Of a DNA stretch of 40,296 nt, positions 1-8,326 are shown piece after piece; position 1 is the first letter of the stretch, and every line of letters starts with the position of its first letter. Origin of the DNA: Planctomycetota bacterium. Lineage in GTDB: Bacteria; Planctomycetota; UBA8108; JACQVS01. A model generated the notes under the pieces. It ran no database searches, had not been told where the DNA came from, and saw only the letters and a program-made list of their open reading frames with translations. A program made the position numbers and the translations under genes. The stretch covers positions 1 through 40,296 of the forward strand of contig JACQVS010000092.1 in NCBI GenBank assembly GCA_016209605.1, written 5' to 3'.

Positions 1-1
1 C

Positions 2-934
2 ACTCGGATGCCTTATCTCTATGCCTGGAGACAGTTGACTTACCTGGTCTCCTGCCGCCAGAGGCTGCTCTTCGAGTCGGGGAATGAGAAGGAGGCGCTC
101 CAGGAGGCGGTAAAACTCATCCGCTTCGGCCACCGGATCGAGAACTCCCAGGGGCCGCTGGTCAATTACCTCGTCGCCATCGCCATCCGCGCCACCGGCG
201 TTCAAGACCTGCGGCGGTGGCTGCGCCGGACCGGCGTGGTGATTGAAGATCTCAAGCCGCTGATCGAGGAAGTGGGCCGGTATCCGGTGAGCGCCGGGGC
301 TTATGGGGAGAACCTGAAGGTGGAGTATATCCTGCTCGTTGGGGCTTTGGACCAGGCGGCGGACGGCAATTTGCAAGAGTTGCAAATGGGTAATCTTGGC
401 CTGGGCGGCTATATCGTCACCAGGAAGCCCTTCCTCAAGCCCCAGGAAACCAAGCGCCTCCTGGTCGAGGACATGCGACAGATGATAGAAAACGGCTCCA
501 AGGTCGCAGTGGAAAGAAAAGCAATTGAGTTCGAGAAAAAGTACGGCCCCATGGAAGGCTACAAATCCGTTAAATCCTTGAACAACGGCGTGGGCAAGAT
601 CATTCTGGGCTTCCTCCTTCCGACCCTGTGGCATTCCGTCTTGGAAAAGGACAAGGCCGAGTTTTACATGGCCGCCCTCCAGGCCGAGCTGGCCCTCCGC
701 TGCCACCGCCTGGCCCGCGGCCGGCTGCCAGAGTCCCTCGAGGCGCTGGTCCCGGAGTATCTGCCCGCCGTGCCGCTCGACCCCTACGATGGGAAGCCTC
801 TCAAGTACGATCCAGCGAAGCGGATCCTTTACGCCGTCGGCCAGGACCTGATGGACTCCGGCGGCTCGAGCGAGCCCGATCCCGAGAAGGCCTGCTGGGA
901 CCGCGACGAGCCGACCTTCCGGATCGAGTTTTAG
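2..934 (+). CDS. hypothetical protein, 5'-truncated by the window edge
   Basis: The reading frame is open from the first bases, so the true start may lie upstream; the first ATG in view is at 8, with too little upstream sequence to judge a ribosome site. About 310 residues are visible. They are mostly helical and charged, with one hydrophobic stretch near residues 196-211 (numbered from the ATG at 8). The C-terminus carries VPLDPYDGKPLKYDP near residues 257-271, followed by a YAVGQD segment. I recognise this ending from uncharacterised planctomycete, verrucomicrobial and omnitrophic proteins, where it resembles the C-terminal part of pseudopilin-like proteins. No enzyme motif is visible and no function is proposed. 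It converges on glmM with only 3 bases between the two stop codons, which leaves no room for a separate terminator. Confidence 0.6.
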   Translation, partial: TRMPYLYAWRQLTYLVSCRQRLLFESGNEKEALQEAVKLIRFGHRIENSQGPLVNYLVAIAIRATGVQDLRRWLRRTGVVIEDLKPLIEEVGRYPVSAGAYGENLKVEYILLVGALDQAADGNLQELQMGNLGLGGYIVTRKPFLKPQETKRLLVEDMRQMIENGSKVAVERKAIEFEKKYGPMEGYKSVKSLNNGVGKIILGFLLPTLWHSVLEKDKAEFYMAALQAELALRCHRLARGRLPESLEALVPEYLPAVPLDPYDGKPLKYDPAKRILYAVGQDLMDSGGSSEPDPEKACWDRDEPTFRIEF

Positions 935-937
935 CGA

Positions 938-2371
938 TTATTTGATGCTTTCCAGCACCGCGGCGCCGATCTCCCTCGCCAGGCGCTCGATCGCGCCCTG
1001 CTCCGGGCCCTCGATCATGACGCGGACGAGCGGCTCGGTGCCGGAGTAGCGCACCACCACCCGCCCCTCGCCGGCGAGGGCCTGCTCGGCCCGGGCGATG
1101 GCCTTTTCGACCTCCGCCAGGCGCTCGAGGGGGACCCGGCGCGGCACCTGGTAGTTGAGGAGGACTTGCGGGTACTGCTTCAGGATTCCGGAGTTCTCCT
1201 CCAGGCTGACCGCCCCGTCGCCAGCGAGGCAGTCGACCAGGCGGATGGCCGCCAGGATGCCGTCCCCCGTCCGCGCGTCGTCGAGGAAGATGATGTGGCC
1301 GGACTGCTCGCCCCCCAGGGGATGCTTCTCCGCCACCATGGTTTCGTAGACGTGGCGGTCGCCGACCGGGGTGCGGATGAGCTTCAAGCCCTCCTTGGCG
1401 AGCGCCTTCTCGAGGCCGAGGTTCGACATCACCGTCGCCACCACCGCCTTCCCCGGCAGGCTCCCGGCGCGGTGGAGCGCCCTTCCGGCGATGGCGAGGG
1501 TGTAGTCGCCATCGAGCACCTTCCCCTTTTCCGTGACCGGGATCATGCGGTCGCCGTCGCCGTCAAAGGCGAAGCCGAAGTCGGCCCGCTCCTCGACCAC
1601 GCGGCGGGCCAGCCCCTGGGGATGGAGGGAGCCGCACCGCTCGTTGATGTTCCGCCCGTCCGGCCGGTCGGCGATGGCCATCACCTCGGCCCCCAGGCGC
1701 TCGAACACCCGGCTTGCGACCCGGGCGGCGGCGCCGTTGGCCGCGTCGACGGCCACCCGGCGGGAGCGGAAGCGCCGCGGCTCCCGGGAGGCGCGCACCA
1801 GGGACTCGATGTACTCCTCCGCCGCCCCCGCATCGACTTCGATCGGGGCGCGTCCGCCAGAATCTCGGGAGGCGCCCTCCGATCCGCCGGCTGCGAAGCC
1901 GCCCCGGCCGCTCCAGTAGAAAGCCGAAACTTTCTCCTCGAACGCCGGCGAGCTCTTCGCCCCGGCCGGCGAGAGGTACTTGATGCCGTTGTACTCCGCC
2001 GGGTTGTGGGAGGCGGAGATCATGATCCCCAGGAGGGCGTCCGGCCGGCGAGCCGAGAGACAAGCGACCCCCGGCGTCGGAAGGACGCCCAGGAGGGTGA
2101 CGGGATGGCCGGCGCGGCTGAAGGTCTCGGCGATGAGGCCCTCGATCTCCTCGCCGGACTCCCGGGTGTCCCGGCCGATGAGGATGCGCCGCGCCCCGGC
2201 GGAGATCCGGGCCGGGGGGAAGTCCTGGCCGAAGGGGGCCAGATTCTCCAGGGCCCGGATGGTCGCGCCGGCGATGCGCGCCACCGCGTCCCGGGCCAGA
2301 AGGCCCTCTCCGGCGCGATCCCTGATCCCATCCGTTCCGAAGATGCAGGCGGGCTCTTTCACGTCGTTCAA
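938..2371 (-). CDS. glmM: phosphoglucosamine mutase GlmM
   Basis: GlmM converts glucosamine-6-phosphate to glucosamine-1-phosphate, the step before UDP-GlcNAc in peptidoglycan and LPS synthesis; it is cytosolic. All four alpha-D-phosphohexomutase signatures are present. The phosphoserine loop ISASHNP has Ser121 as the expected catalytic residue. The metal loop DGDGDR is at 270-275, the sugar-binding GGEQSGH at 353-359, and the phosphate-binding RYSGTEPLVR at 441-450. At 477 residues it is slightly longer than the usual ~445-450; the extra length is in Gly/Ala-rich loops near 47-58 and 155-180. The frame begins with TTG overlapping the cdaR stop (TTGA). A GTG three codons later (2362) is nearly as plausible, because AAGGG lies about 9 nt before it. 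It is the last gene of the minus-strand run and sits in the classical cdaA-cdaR-glmM order. Confidence 0.94.
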   Translation of the reverse strand: MNDVKEPACIFGTDGIRDRAGEGLLARDAVARIAGATIRALENLAPFGQDFPPARISAGARRILIGRDTRESGEEIEGLIAETFSRAGHPVTLLGVLPTPGVACLSARRPDALLGIMISASHNPAEYNGIKYLSPAGAKSSPAFEEKVSAFYWSGRGGFAAGGSEGASRDSGGRAPIEVDAGAAEEYIESLVRASREPRRFRSRRVAVDAANGAAARVASRVFERLGAEVMAIADRPDGRNINERCGSLHPQGLARRVVEERADFGFAFDGDGDRMIPVTEKGKVLDGDYTLAIAGRALHRAGSLPGKAVVATVMSNLGLEKALAKEGLKLIRTPVGDRHVYETMVAEKHPLGGEQSGHIIFLDDARTGDGILAAIRLVDCLAGDGAVSLEENSGILKQYPQVLLNYQVPRRVPLERLAEVEKAIARAEQALAGEGRVVVRYSGTEPLVRVMIEGPEQGAIERLAREIGAAVLESIK

Positions 2372-3444
2372 CCCTTTTCCTCGCTGGCGCGCACGGGGAC
2401 GATGGTATAGGACCAGGCGACCAGCCCCTTGCGCTTCTCGTGCTGGAGCTTCTGGATCTCCCGAGAAAACCCGAACAGGATGAGCTGGTCTTCCGTGAAC
2501 GTGAAGGTGTGCTCCTGCTTCGCGGACAGCTCCGCTTCCGGCACCTTGACGCCGAGGAAGAAATCGGGCTCCTTGATCTTCTCCTTGAGGAGCTGGATCT
2601 CCCGCTCGGGCCCCTTGAAGACGATCGGGACGGTGTTCTCTTCGAACTTCACCTGGAACGGGTACTTGACCGGCGGCACGATGAAGCGCACGCGCACCGC
2701 CTCGTCGGCGACGGCGTCCAGCTTGTAACGCAGCTGAAAGGTGAGCTTGACCTTATCGACCGGCAGCTTGACCGTGCTTCGCACCACGCTTTCGTCGATC
2801 GATTCGGGGAAGCGCGGCGAGAGCGGCACCTCCCCTTCGAAGCGGCGGCTGCTGGCGTCGAAGTTGCCCACCTCGGCGACCCACTGGATCTTTTCGAGGA
2901 TGGACCGCGGCCCGGCCGCCTTGACGGCGGCCGGCTCCACCACCTCCATCTCCTTTTCGAAGCCGGACGGGACGGGAATGGCGGTCACCACCTTGGACTC
3001 CAGCTCCGCCTGGTCATCGAAAACGACCTCGACGTACTCCGGGCTGAAGCTCAGGATGCCGACTAGATGGGGGTCGGGGAGGGAAAAATCCTTGGTTGAG
3101 AAGAAGTAACGCTTGCGCTGGCTGCCGATGCCGGAGCCGGCATCGATCTTCACCAGGATGCGGGCCAGCGGCGCCTTCGGGAGGCTCTCGATCTGCTTGC
3201 GGGTCCCCTGGACCTTCAAAACCATGTCGCCCGTGAACTTGACGGGCTGCCCGTCCCCTCGGGCCGACTCCCTGGAAATGATGACCTTGTTCTCCTGCTG
3301 GGGGGCGAGATCGACGTTGACATGGATGTCCTCCGTCCGCAGCTCCGACTGGTAAGCCACATACCAGATGGTGCCGGCGAAGAACAGGGCGACGCCTTTA
3401 TTGCGCCAGTTGCCCAACAACACTTCCTTTACCTGGGATAACAT
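2368..3444 (-). CDS. cdaR: YbbR-domain protein CdaR, regulator of diadenylate cyclase
   Basis: CdaR-type proteins are anchored by one N-terminal membrane helix, carry extracytoplasmic YbbR repeats, and bind and modulate the diadenylate cyclase CdaA. The 358-residue product shows the typical N-terminus: a short basic segment, then the hydrophobic stretch GVALFFAGTIWYVAY near residues 17-31. Beta-rich sequence follows that fits several YbbR repeats with VP-type spacing. The ATG at 3444 is supported by GGAGG six bases upstream. It starts 15 bases after cdaA and overlaps glmM by 4 bases if glmM uses its TTG start. The family call rests on the N-terminus and the gene order, because YbbR repeats have few invariant residues. 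Confidence 0.85.
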   Translation of the reverse strand: MLSQVKEVLLGNWRNKGVALFFAGTIWYVAYQSELRTEDIHVNVDLAPQQENKVIISRESARGDGQPVKFTGDMVLKVQGTRKQIESLPKAPLARILVKIDAGSGIGSQRKRYFFSTKDFSLPDPHLVGILSFSPEYVEVVFDDQAELESKVVTAIPVPSGFEKEMEVVEPAAVKAAGPRSILEKIQWVAEVGNFDASSRRFEGEVPLSPRFPESIDESVVRSTVKLPVDKVKLTFQLRYKLDAVADEAVRVRFIVPPVKYPFQVKFEENTVPIVFKGPEREIQLLKEKIKEPDFFLGVKVPEAELSAKQEHTFTFTEDQLILFGFSREIQKLQHEKRKGLVAWSYTIVPVRASEEKG

Positions 3445-3459
3445 GTGAAGCCTCCATTG

Positions 3460-4359
3460 TCAGCTATTGGGTTTATCGGCATCTTCGACTTCCGGGCTTA
3501 CCGGCAAAAGCTCCACCTCGCCCGCGTCTTCCAGCTCCTCCCGCTTGCGATCCAGGACGCGCTCTTCGAGCTGGGCGTAGTACCGGAGCAACACCCCGCG
3601 CAGCTGATCGGGATTCATGGGCCTTTCCAGCTTGCCGTTGTGGGCGAAGGAGACGATGCCGGTCTCCTCGGAGATGATGACCACGACCGCATCGGTCTCC
3701 TCGGTGAGCCCCAGCCCGGCCCGGTGGCGCGTGCCCAGCATCTGGCCAAGCTCCGGGTTGTCGCTGAGGGGGAACAGGCACCCGGCGGCGGCGATGCGGT
3801 TGTTGCGGATGATCACGGCGCCATCGTGCAGCTCGGATCCCGGAAAGAAAATGGTGGTCAAAAGCTGGCTGGTCACCAGGCCATCGATGGGGGTTCCTCT
3901 TTCGATATAGCTCTTGAGGCCGACCTCCCGCTCGATGGCGATCAATCCCCCCACTTTCCGCCGCGCCATGCGGAAGACGGCCTTGACGATTTCCTCGACG
4001 AATCCCTCGGTCTCGCCTTTGAAGATGAACCCGAAAAGGCGGGTCTGCCCCAGGCGCACCAGCGCGCGGCGCAGCTCGGGCTGCACGATCACCACCAGGG
4101 CGGGAATGGCCGCCGCGCCGAAGAACCGCAAGATCACCTCCAGGCGCTGGAGGATCCCCAGTCGGTGGGCGACAATGCTGATGACGATGGGCACGGTGAG
4201 GATGACCAGGGCGATGCCCTTGAGGATGCCCTCGCCGCGGGTCCCCTCCATGAACTTGAGGAAATGGTAGATGACCAGATAGATGATGAAGAACTCCAGA
4301 ATGTATTCTGGATTGATGAATTGCAATATTTCCTTGATCTGGTCCAGAAATGAAGACAT
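3460..4359 (-). CDS. cdaA: membrane diadenylate cyclase CdaA (DAC domain)
   Basis: CdaA condenses two ATP into the second messenger c-di-AMP, which in other bacteria controls potassium and osmolyte transport and cell-wall balance. Three hydrophobic segments lie near residues 18-36, 46-64 and 76-92, as in CdaA. The DisA_N/DAC domain follows. It has the catalytic DGA at 179-181 within SELHDGAVII and the ATP-binding GTRHR at 209-213. The 299 residues are a little longer than the typical ~270-280 because of an acidic C-terminal tail. The ATG at 4359 lies 16 bases after the folP stop; its ribosome site is weak. The cdaR-glmM context matches that of Firmicutes, but neighbouring lptE-like and bamD-like genes indicate an outer-membrane organism. 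Confidence 0.93.
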   Translation of the reverse strand: MSSFLDQIKEILQFINPEYILEFFIIYLVIYHFLKFMEGTRGEGILKGIALVILTVPIVISIVAHRLGILQRLEVILRFFGAAAIPALVVIVQPELRRALVRLGQTRLFGFIFKGETEGFVEEIVKAVFRMARRKVGGLIAIEREVGLKSYIERGTPIDGLVTSQLLTTIFFPGSELHDGAVIIRNNRIAAAGCLFPLSDNPELGQMLGTRHRAGLGLTEETDAVVVIISEETGIVSFAHNGKLERPMNPDQLRGVLLRYYAQLEERVLDRKREELEDAGEVELLPVSPEVEDADKPNS

Positions 4360-4375
4360 CTTCTCAAGCCATCAT

Positions 4376-5566
4376 TTACTGCGGTTCGCCTTGCCGCTCT
4401 ACAAAGGCTCCCAGCAGCTTCACCATCTCCCGGGCGTTGGGAACGTTGTGCGCGCGGATCACCGCCACCCCGCTCAGGGCCGCGAGGGTGTGGGCCACCA
4501 GCGTCCCCGCTTCCCGCTCCTCGACCGATTTGCCGAGGATCCGGCCCAGGAAAGACTTCCGGGACAGGCCGATGAGCACCGGACGGCCGAGGCTGCGGAA
4601 CTCGCCGAGGTCCCGCACCAGCACCCTATTATCCACGGATCTCTTGCCAAAGCCAATTCCAGGATCGACGATCGTCCGCTCGGGGTCGATACCCGCCCGT
4701 TCGAGGACCTGCAGCCGCCCCTCGAGATACCGGAAGATTTCTCCCGTGGCGTCGTCGTAATGAGGATCCTCCTGCATGTTCTGCGGCCGGCCCTTCCTGT
4801 GCATGAGCACGACCGGGACTTGACGATCGGCGAGGAGAGGCGCCATGCCCGCATCGGCTTCGAGGGCGCTGACATCATTGATCATGTCGGCCCCTTCATC
4901 CAAAGCCATTCTGGCCATTTCGGCCTTGGTGGTGTCGACGGAAATGGGCAGCTCGGTGCGCTGGCGCAGCCGGGCGAGCACCGGAACGACCCGGCGCGCC
5001 TCCTCCTCCAGCGGCACCGGCTGAGCGCCGGGGCGGGTCGACTCTCCTCCCAGATCGATCGCCTCGGCCCCTTCCTCGATCATCTGCAGGCCCCGCGCCA
5101 GCGCCGCCTCGGCGCCAAGATACCGGCCGCCATCGGAGAAGGAGTCGGGGGTGACGTTCAGGATTCCGAGGATGGCCGCACGCTCCCCCAGGGTCCAGCG
5201 CCGCCCGCGGGGCAGCGCCAGGGTGAAATGCCGGCGCTCCCAGTTCTCGAGCGCCCGGCGGCCTCGATCCGCCAGGGCCTGGCGAAGGGCGGCATCGCTG
5301 CCGCCGGCCCCCCTGGCCTCGCCAGAGAGCAGCTCCTGGATCGAGCGGTAATCCCCCCGGATCTGGAAAGAAGCCCCCCCGGCGTTCGGGAGGCGGCGGC
5401 ATCCCAGGCCCTTCAGCGGCTCCTGAAACAGCTCCTTCTCCAGATCGGCGGCCAGCCGCCCCTCGAGCGCCTGGATCCTCAGCTGGAAGCAGCGCGGCGG
5501 GGGCAAGACGGGTAGATGGCCGAAGCTGACGATGAGAGTCTTTGCCAGATCAATAGATTTTTCCAT
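4376..5566 (-). CDS. folP: dihydropteroate synthase FolP with ~130-residue N-terminal extension
   Basis: FolP joins 6-hydroxymethyl-dihydropterin pyrophosphate to p-aminobenzoate in folate synthesis. Catalytic motifs are clear (numbered from the alternative TTG at 5569): GILNVTPDSFSDGG at 135-148, GGESTRPG at 174-181, the Asp-containing SVDTTK near 210-215, DPGIGFGK at 302-309, GLSRKSF near 334-340, and RAHNV at 372-376, where RVHDV is more usual. Typical FolP is ~270-290 residues. Here about 130 residues precede the TIM-barrel start and contain no motif I can name. The ATG at 5566 is preferred over the TTG directly before it. Both lie inside the end of an interspersed repeat (5564-5725), so the upstream ribosome-binding region is repeat sequence, and no strong Shine-Dalgarno is visible. 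Confidence 0.91.
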   Translation of the reverse strand: MEKSIDLAKTLIVSFGHLPVLPPPRCFQLRIQALEGRLAADLEKELFQEPLKGLGCRRLPNAGGASFQIRGDYRSIQELLSGEARGAGGSDAALRQALADRGRRALENWERRHFTLALPRGRRWTLGERAAILGILNVTPDSFSDGGRYLGAEAALARGLQMIEEGAEAIDLGGESTRPGAQPVPLEEEARRVVPVLARLRQRTELPISVDTTKAEMARMALDEGADMINDVSALEADAGMAPLLADRQVPVVLMHRKGRPQNMQEDPHYDDATGEIFRYLEGRLQVLERAGIDPERTIVDPGIGFGKRSVDNRVLVRDLGEFRSLGRPVLIGLSRKSFLGRILGKSVEEREAGTLVAHTLAALSGVAVIRAHNVPNAREMVKLLGAFVERQGEPQ

Positions 5567-5725
5567 CAAATGTTCTTCGCAGGCTGCAGAGAAGTCTTGG
5601 TGTCCAAGGACCGCTCTCTCATTCGCCTGGCGTTTTAACTTGGCGTACTTGGCGCCTTGGCGGTTAACCTTCTTGTTCTTTTTCTCATTCGGCCGAGACC
5701 TCTGGTTGCGGCCTCGGCCGCCATA
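5564..5725 (-). repeat. interspersed repeat, copy A (ftsH-folP junction)
   Basis: One of four alignable ~160-nt elements (others at 9411-9573, 12910-13071 and 30970-31130). 'Forward' is the orientation that starts with the GC hairpin. This copy is forward on the minus strand, in the sense of the operon. In that direction it has GCGGCC/GGCCGC arms, a purine-rich tract, a run of CGCCAAG-type direct repeats, a CTTGG-3nt-CCAAG hairpin (5596-5608), and a tail that ends on the folP start codon. Its six-frame translations give apparent peptides that recur at the other copies; these are not genes. Confidence 0.85.
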
Positions 5726-5768
5726 GGGGCGTCAAACCATCGCCGGACTCCTGGAAACGGGCCGCCGT

Positions 5769-7775
5769 TCAGCTTCTCCCGGCAGGAACGGCAGGCAGGT
5801 CCACGACTTCGCCATCCACCAGCCTGGCCACCTCTTCCCCGGTCAAGGTTTCCTTGGCCATGAGCGCCCTGCCGATCCGCTCCACCTCATCCTTGTGCTT
5901 GCGGATCATCTTCTCCGCCTTTTGATAGACTTCATCGATCAGCCGCCGCACTTCCTCATCGATCCGCCGGGCGGTTTCCTCGCTGAAGTTGCGGCCGCCG
6001 GCCATTTCCCGGCTCAGGACGAGCGCTTCCTCCGCCTCGTTGTAATGGACGGGTCCCAGGGCCTCCGACATGCCCCACTCGCAGACCATGCGCCGCGCCA
6101 GGTCGGTGGCCCGCTCGATGTCATTCTTGGCGCCGACGCTGAGGTCGCCGCAGAACATCTGCTCGGCGATGCGCCCGGCATAGAGGACCATCAAGTTGCC
6201 GTAAAGCTGCCGGCGCGTCAGGTGGCAGCGGTCGCGCTCGGCGATCTGCATGGTGGATCCCAGGGACATGCCGCGGGGGATGATGGTGACCTTGTGGAGC
6301 GGCTCCACTTCCGGGAGGAGATGGGCCACCAGCGCGTGCCCCGCCTCATGGTAGGCGGTCACTTTCTTGTCGTCTTCGGTGAAGGTGCGGCTGGTCTTTT
6401 CGCGGCCCCAGCGAATCTTGTCGCGCGCCGCTTCGAAATCCTCCTGGAGAACCCAGTCTTGATCCTTCATGGCGGCGATGATGGCCGCCTCGTTGACCAG
6501 GGCGGCGAGCTCGGCGCCGCTGAAGGTGGGAGTCAGCTGGGCCAGGCGGCGGAGGTCGATGTCATGCGGGGCCATCTTGACGTTTCGGGTATGCACCCTG
6601 AGGATCTTTTCACGCCCCTCGAGATCGGGCAGGTCGATGGTGATCTCCCGGTCGAGCCGGCCGGGCCGCAAGAGCGCCGGATCGAGGACGTCCGGCCGGT
6701 TGGTGGCGGCGACGATGACGATTCCCGATTCGGAATCGAAGCCGTCCATTTCTACCAGGATGGCGTTCAAGGTCTGCTCGCGCTCATCGTGCCCGCCTCC
6801 CAGGCCGGTGCCGCGGCGGCGCCCCACCGCGTCCACTTCATCGAGAAAGACGATGCACGGGGCGTTCTCCCGGGCCTGCTTGAAGAGGTCGCGGACGCGC
6901 GAAGCGCCCACGCCGACGAACATCTCGACGAAATCGGAGCCGCTGATGCTGTAAAAGGGCACATCCGCCTCGCCGGCTATGGCCTTGGCCAGCAAGGTCT
7001 TCCCGGTTCCCGGAGCGCCGGCCAGGATGACGCCCTTGGGGATCTTCCCCCCCAGGCGCAGAAACTTCTTGGGATTCTTCAGGAACTCGACGATTTCGCG
7101 GACCTCGCACTTGGCTTCATCGATGCCGGCCACATCGTTAAAGGAGATACCGGTGGAGCCTTTCTTGACCATCCGGGCGCGGCTCTTCCCGAAGCCGAAG
7201 AGGCCGCCGCCGGGCCCGCCGGCACGCAGCGGCCGCACGAACAGGAAATAGAGCAGCAAAACGAAGAGCAGCAGGAAGAGGAGGTTGGCGAGCAGGCCGC
7301 GGTAAAAACTCGAGCTTTTCGCGCGGTAGCCGATGGCCTTGGCCGGATCGTTCAACTTCTGGTTGTATTTCTGCAGCTCGGCGCGGAAGTCATCGATGCC
7401 CTTCTCGGTGGCAGGTTCATAGACGAAATCCGCCGCCAGGCCCTTGCCCTTCTCCTCAGGCGATCGCTTGATCTTGCCCGCGATGCGCAGCTCATCGGGA
7501 TAGAGAACCAGGGAATCCTCCTCCAGCTGCCCTTTGTGGAGGAGGTCCAGGATGACCCACTCGCGGTACTCGGTCTCACTGGAGTACTCCTTGCCGCCGA
7601 AAATCCAGGCGAACAGGATCAGCGACCCCAGGAAGGCCACCATGAACAAGAAGCTGCGCGAGCGCCGCAGCGGCTTCCGGCTCTTGTCGAACCGATCGGA
7701 ATCGCCGCCGGTTCCATCAGACGGGCGGTCCGGTTGCTGATGGGGCTGGCGATCCGTCAATCGGGCATTGCTCAT
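5769..7775 (-). CDS. ftsH: ATP-dependent membrane zinc protease FtsH
   Basis: FtsH is a hexameric AAA+ metalloprotease of the inner membrane that removes damaged membrane proteins and short-lived regulators. Features in order: a Ser/Arg-rich N-terminus of ~40 residues; a membrane helix at about 42-59; a periplasmic domain; a second helix at about 160-180; Walker A GAPGTGKT at 253-260; Walker B IVFLDEVD at about 307-314; and the second region of homology ending in RPGRLDR at 370-376. The zinc site HEAGH is at 476-480. The 668 residues are normal for the family and nothing essential is missing. The ATG overlaps the lptE-like stop as ATGA. Repeat copy A separates it from folP. Confidence 0.97.
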   Translation of the reverse strand: MSNARLTDRQPHQQPDRPSDGTGGDSDRFDKSRKPLRRSRSFLFMVAFLGSLILFAWIFGGKEYSSETEYREWVILDLLHKGQLEEDSLVLYPDELRIAGKIKRSPEEKGKGLAADFVYEPATEKGIDDFRAELQKYNQKLNDPAKAIGYRAKSSSFYRGLLANLLFLLLFVLLLYFLFVRPLRAGGPGGGLFGFGKSRARMVKKGSTGISFNDVAGIDEAKCEVREIVEFLKNPKKFLRLGGKIPKGVILAGAPGTGKTLLAKAIAGEADVPFYSISGSDFVEMFVGVGASRVRDLFKQARENAPCIVFLDEVDAVGRRRGTGLGGGHDEREQTLNAILVEMDGFDSESGIVIVAATNRPDVLDPALLRPGRLDREITIDLPDLEGREKILRVHTRNVKMAPHDIDLRRLAQLTPTFSGAELAALVNEAAIIAAMKDQDWVLQEDFEAARDKIRWGREKTSRTFTEDDKKVTAYHEAGHALVAHLLPEVEPLHKVTIIPRGMSLGSTMQIAERDRCHLTRRQLYGNLMVLYAGRIAEQMFCGDLSVGAKNDIERATDLARRMVCEWGMSEALGPVHYNEAEEALVLSREMAGGRNFSEETARRIDEEVRRLIDEVYQKAEKMIRKHKDEVERIGRALMAKETLTGEEVARLVDGEVVDLPAVPAGRS

Positions 7776-8326
7776 GAATCGTAATCGTCCCAGTATTCAA
7801 CCGCCGCGACGATCCTCTCGGCGAGATTGCCCAGAGCGCGCCGCCGCCCTTCGTTGAAAGTCTCTCCGGCGAGCAAGGAAAACGGCTCGACGGTCCGCAC
7901 CCTCCTTTTCATCTGGACGCCGTTTTGGTAATCCTCGACAACGAGGTCCACGACGGCATCGATGTTGGATTCGATCTTGGCGTCGTTGCGGCCTTCCACC
8001 ACCAGGTGCTCACGGAAATCGACGATGGTGCCGCGCAGCACCAGGTCCGCCTCGTCTTCGGGAACCACCGCCAGCGCGGTGCGCTTCTGGATCTCCTGCC
8101 GGACCAGCGAGGTGAGGTCGAATTCGACCTCCCGGCGGAGCGGGAAGGTGGCATTGTGGAAGATGGGAACGGCGATCGTCAAGACCTGCGGCGGGGTCCG
8201 GTAGCCCAAGGTGTAGCCGCAGCCGCTCGCCAGGACGAGCAGGAGGGCGGCCAGGGCATCGGGCCGAGCCCTGAATGGCCGTCCCCTGAATAGACGGAGT
8301 TCGCCGTGCGGGAATCGATCGTTCAT
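7772..8326 (-). CDS. LptE-like outer-membrane lipoprotein (LPS transport)
   Basis: In Gram-negative bacteria LptE plugs the LptD barrel that inserts lipopolysaccharide into the outer leaflet. The 184-residue product has an N-terminal basic region, a hydrophobic stretch, and a lipobox ASGC with the acylated Cys at residue 36. This is followed by GYTLGY and the segment TIAVPIFHNATF, which is characteristic of divergent LptE proteins. The rest is a small alpha/beta domain, as expected. The basic region before the hydrophobic stretch is long for a lipoprotein signal, so an internal start could be used. Four-base overlaps join it to the BamD-like gene upstream and to ftsH downstream. The call rests on this pattern and on length, not on catalytic residues. 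Confidence 0.7.
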   Translation of the reverse strand: MNDRFPHGELRLFRGRPFRARPDALAALLLVLASGCGYTLGYRTPPQVLTIAVPIFHNATFPLRREVEFDLTSLVRQEIQKRTALAVVPEDEADLVLRGTIVDFREHLVVEGRNDAKIESNIDAVVDLVVEDYQNGVQMKRRVRTVEPFSLLAGETFNEGRRRALGNLAERIVAAVEYWDDYDS

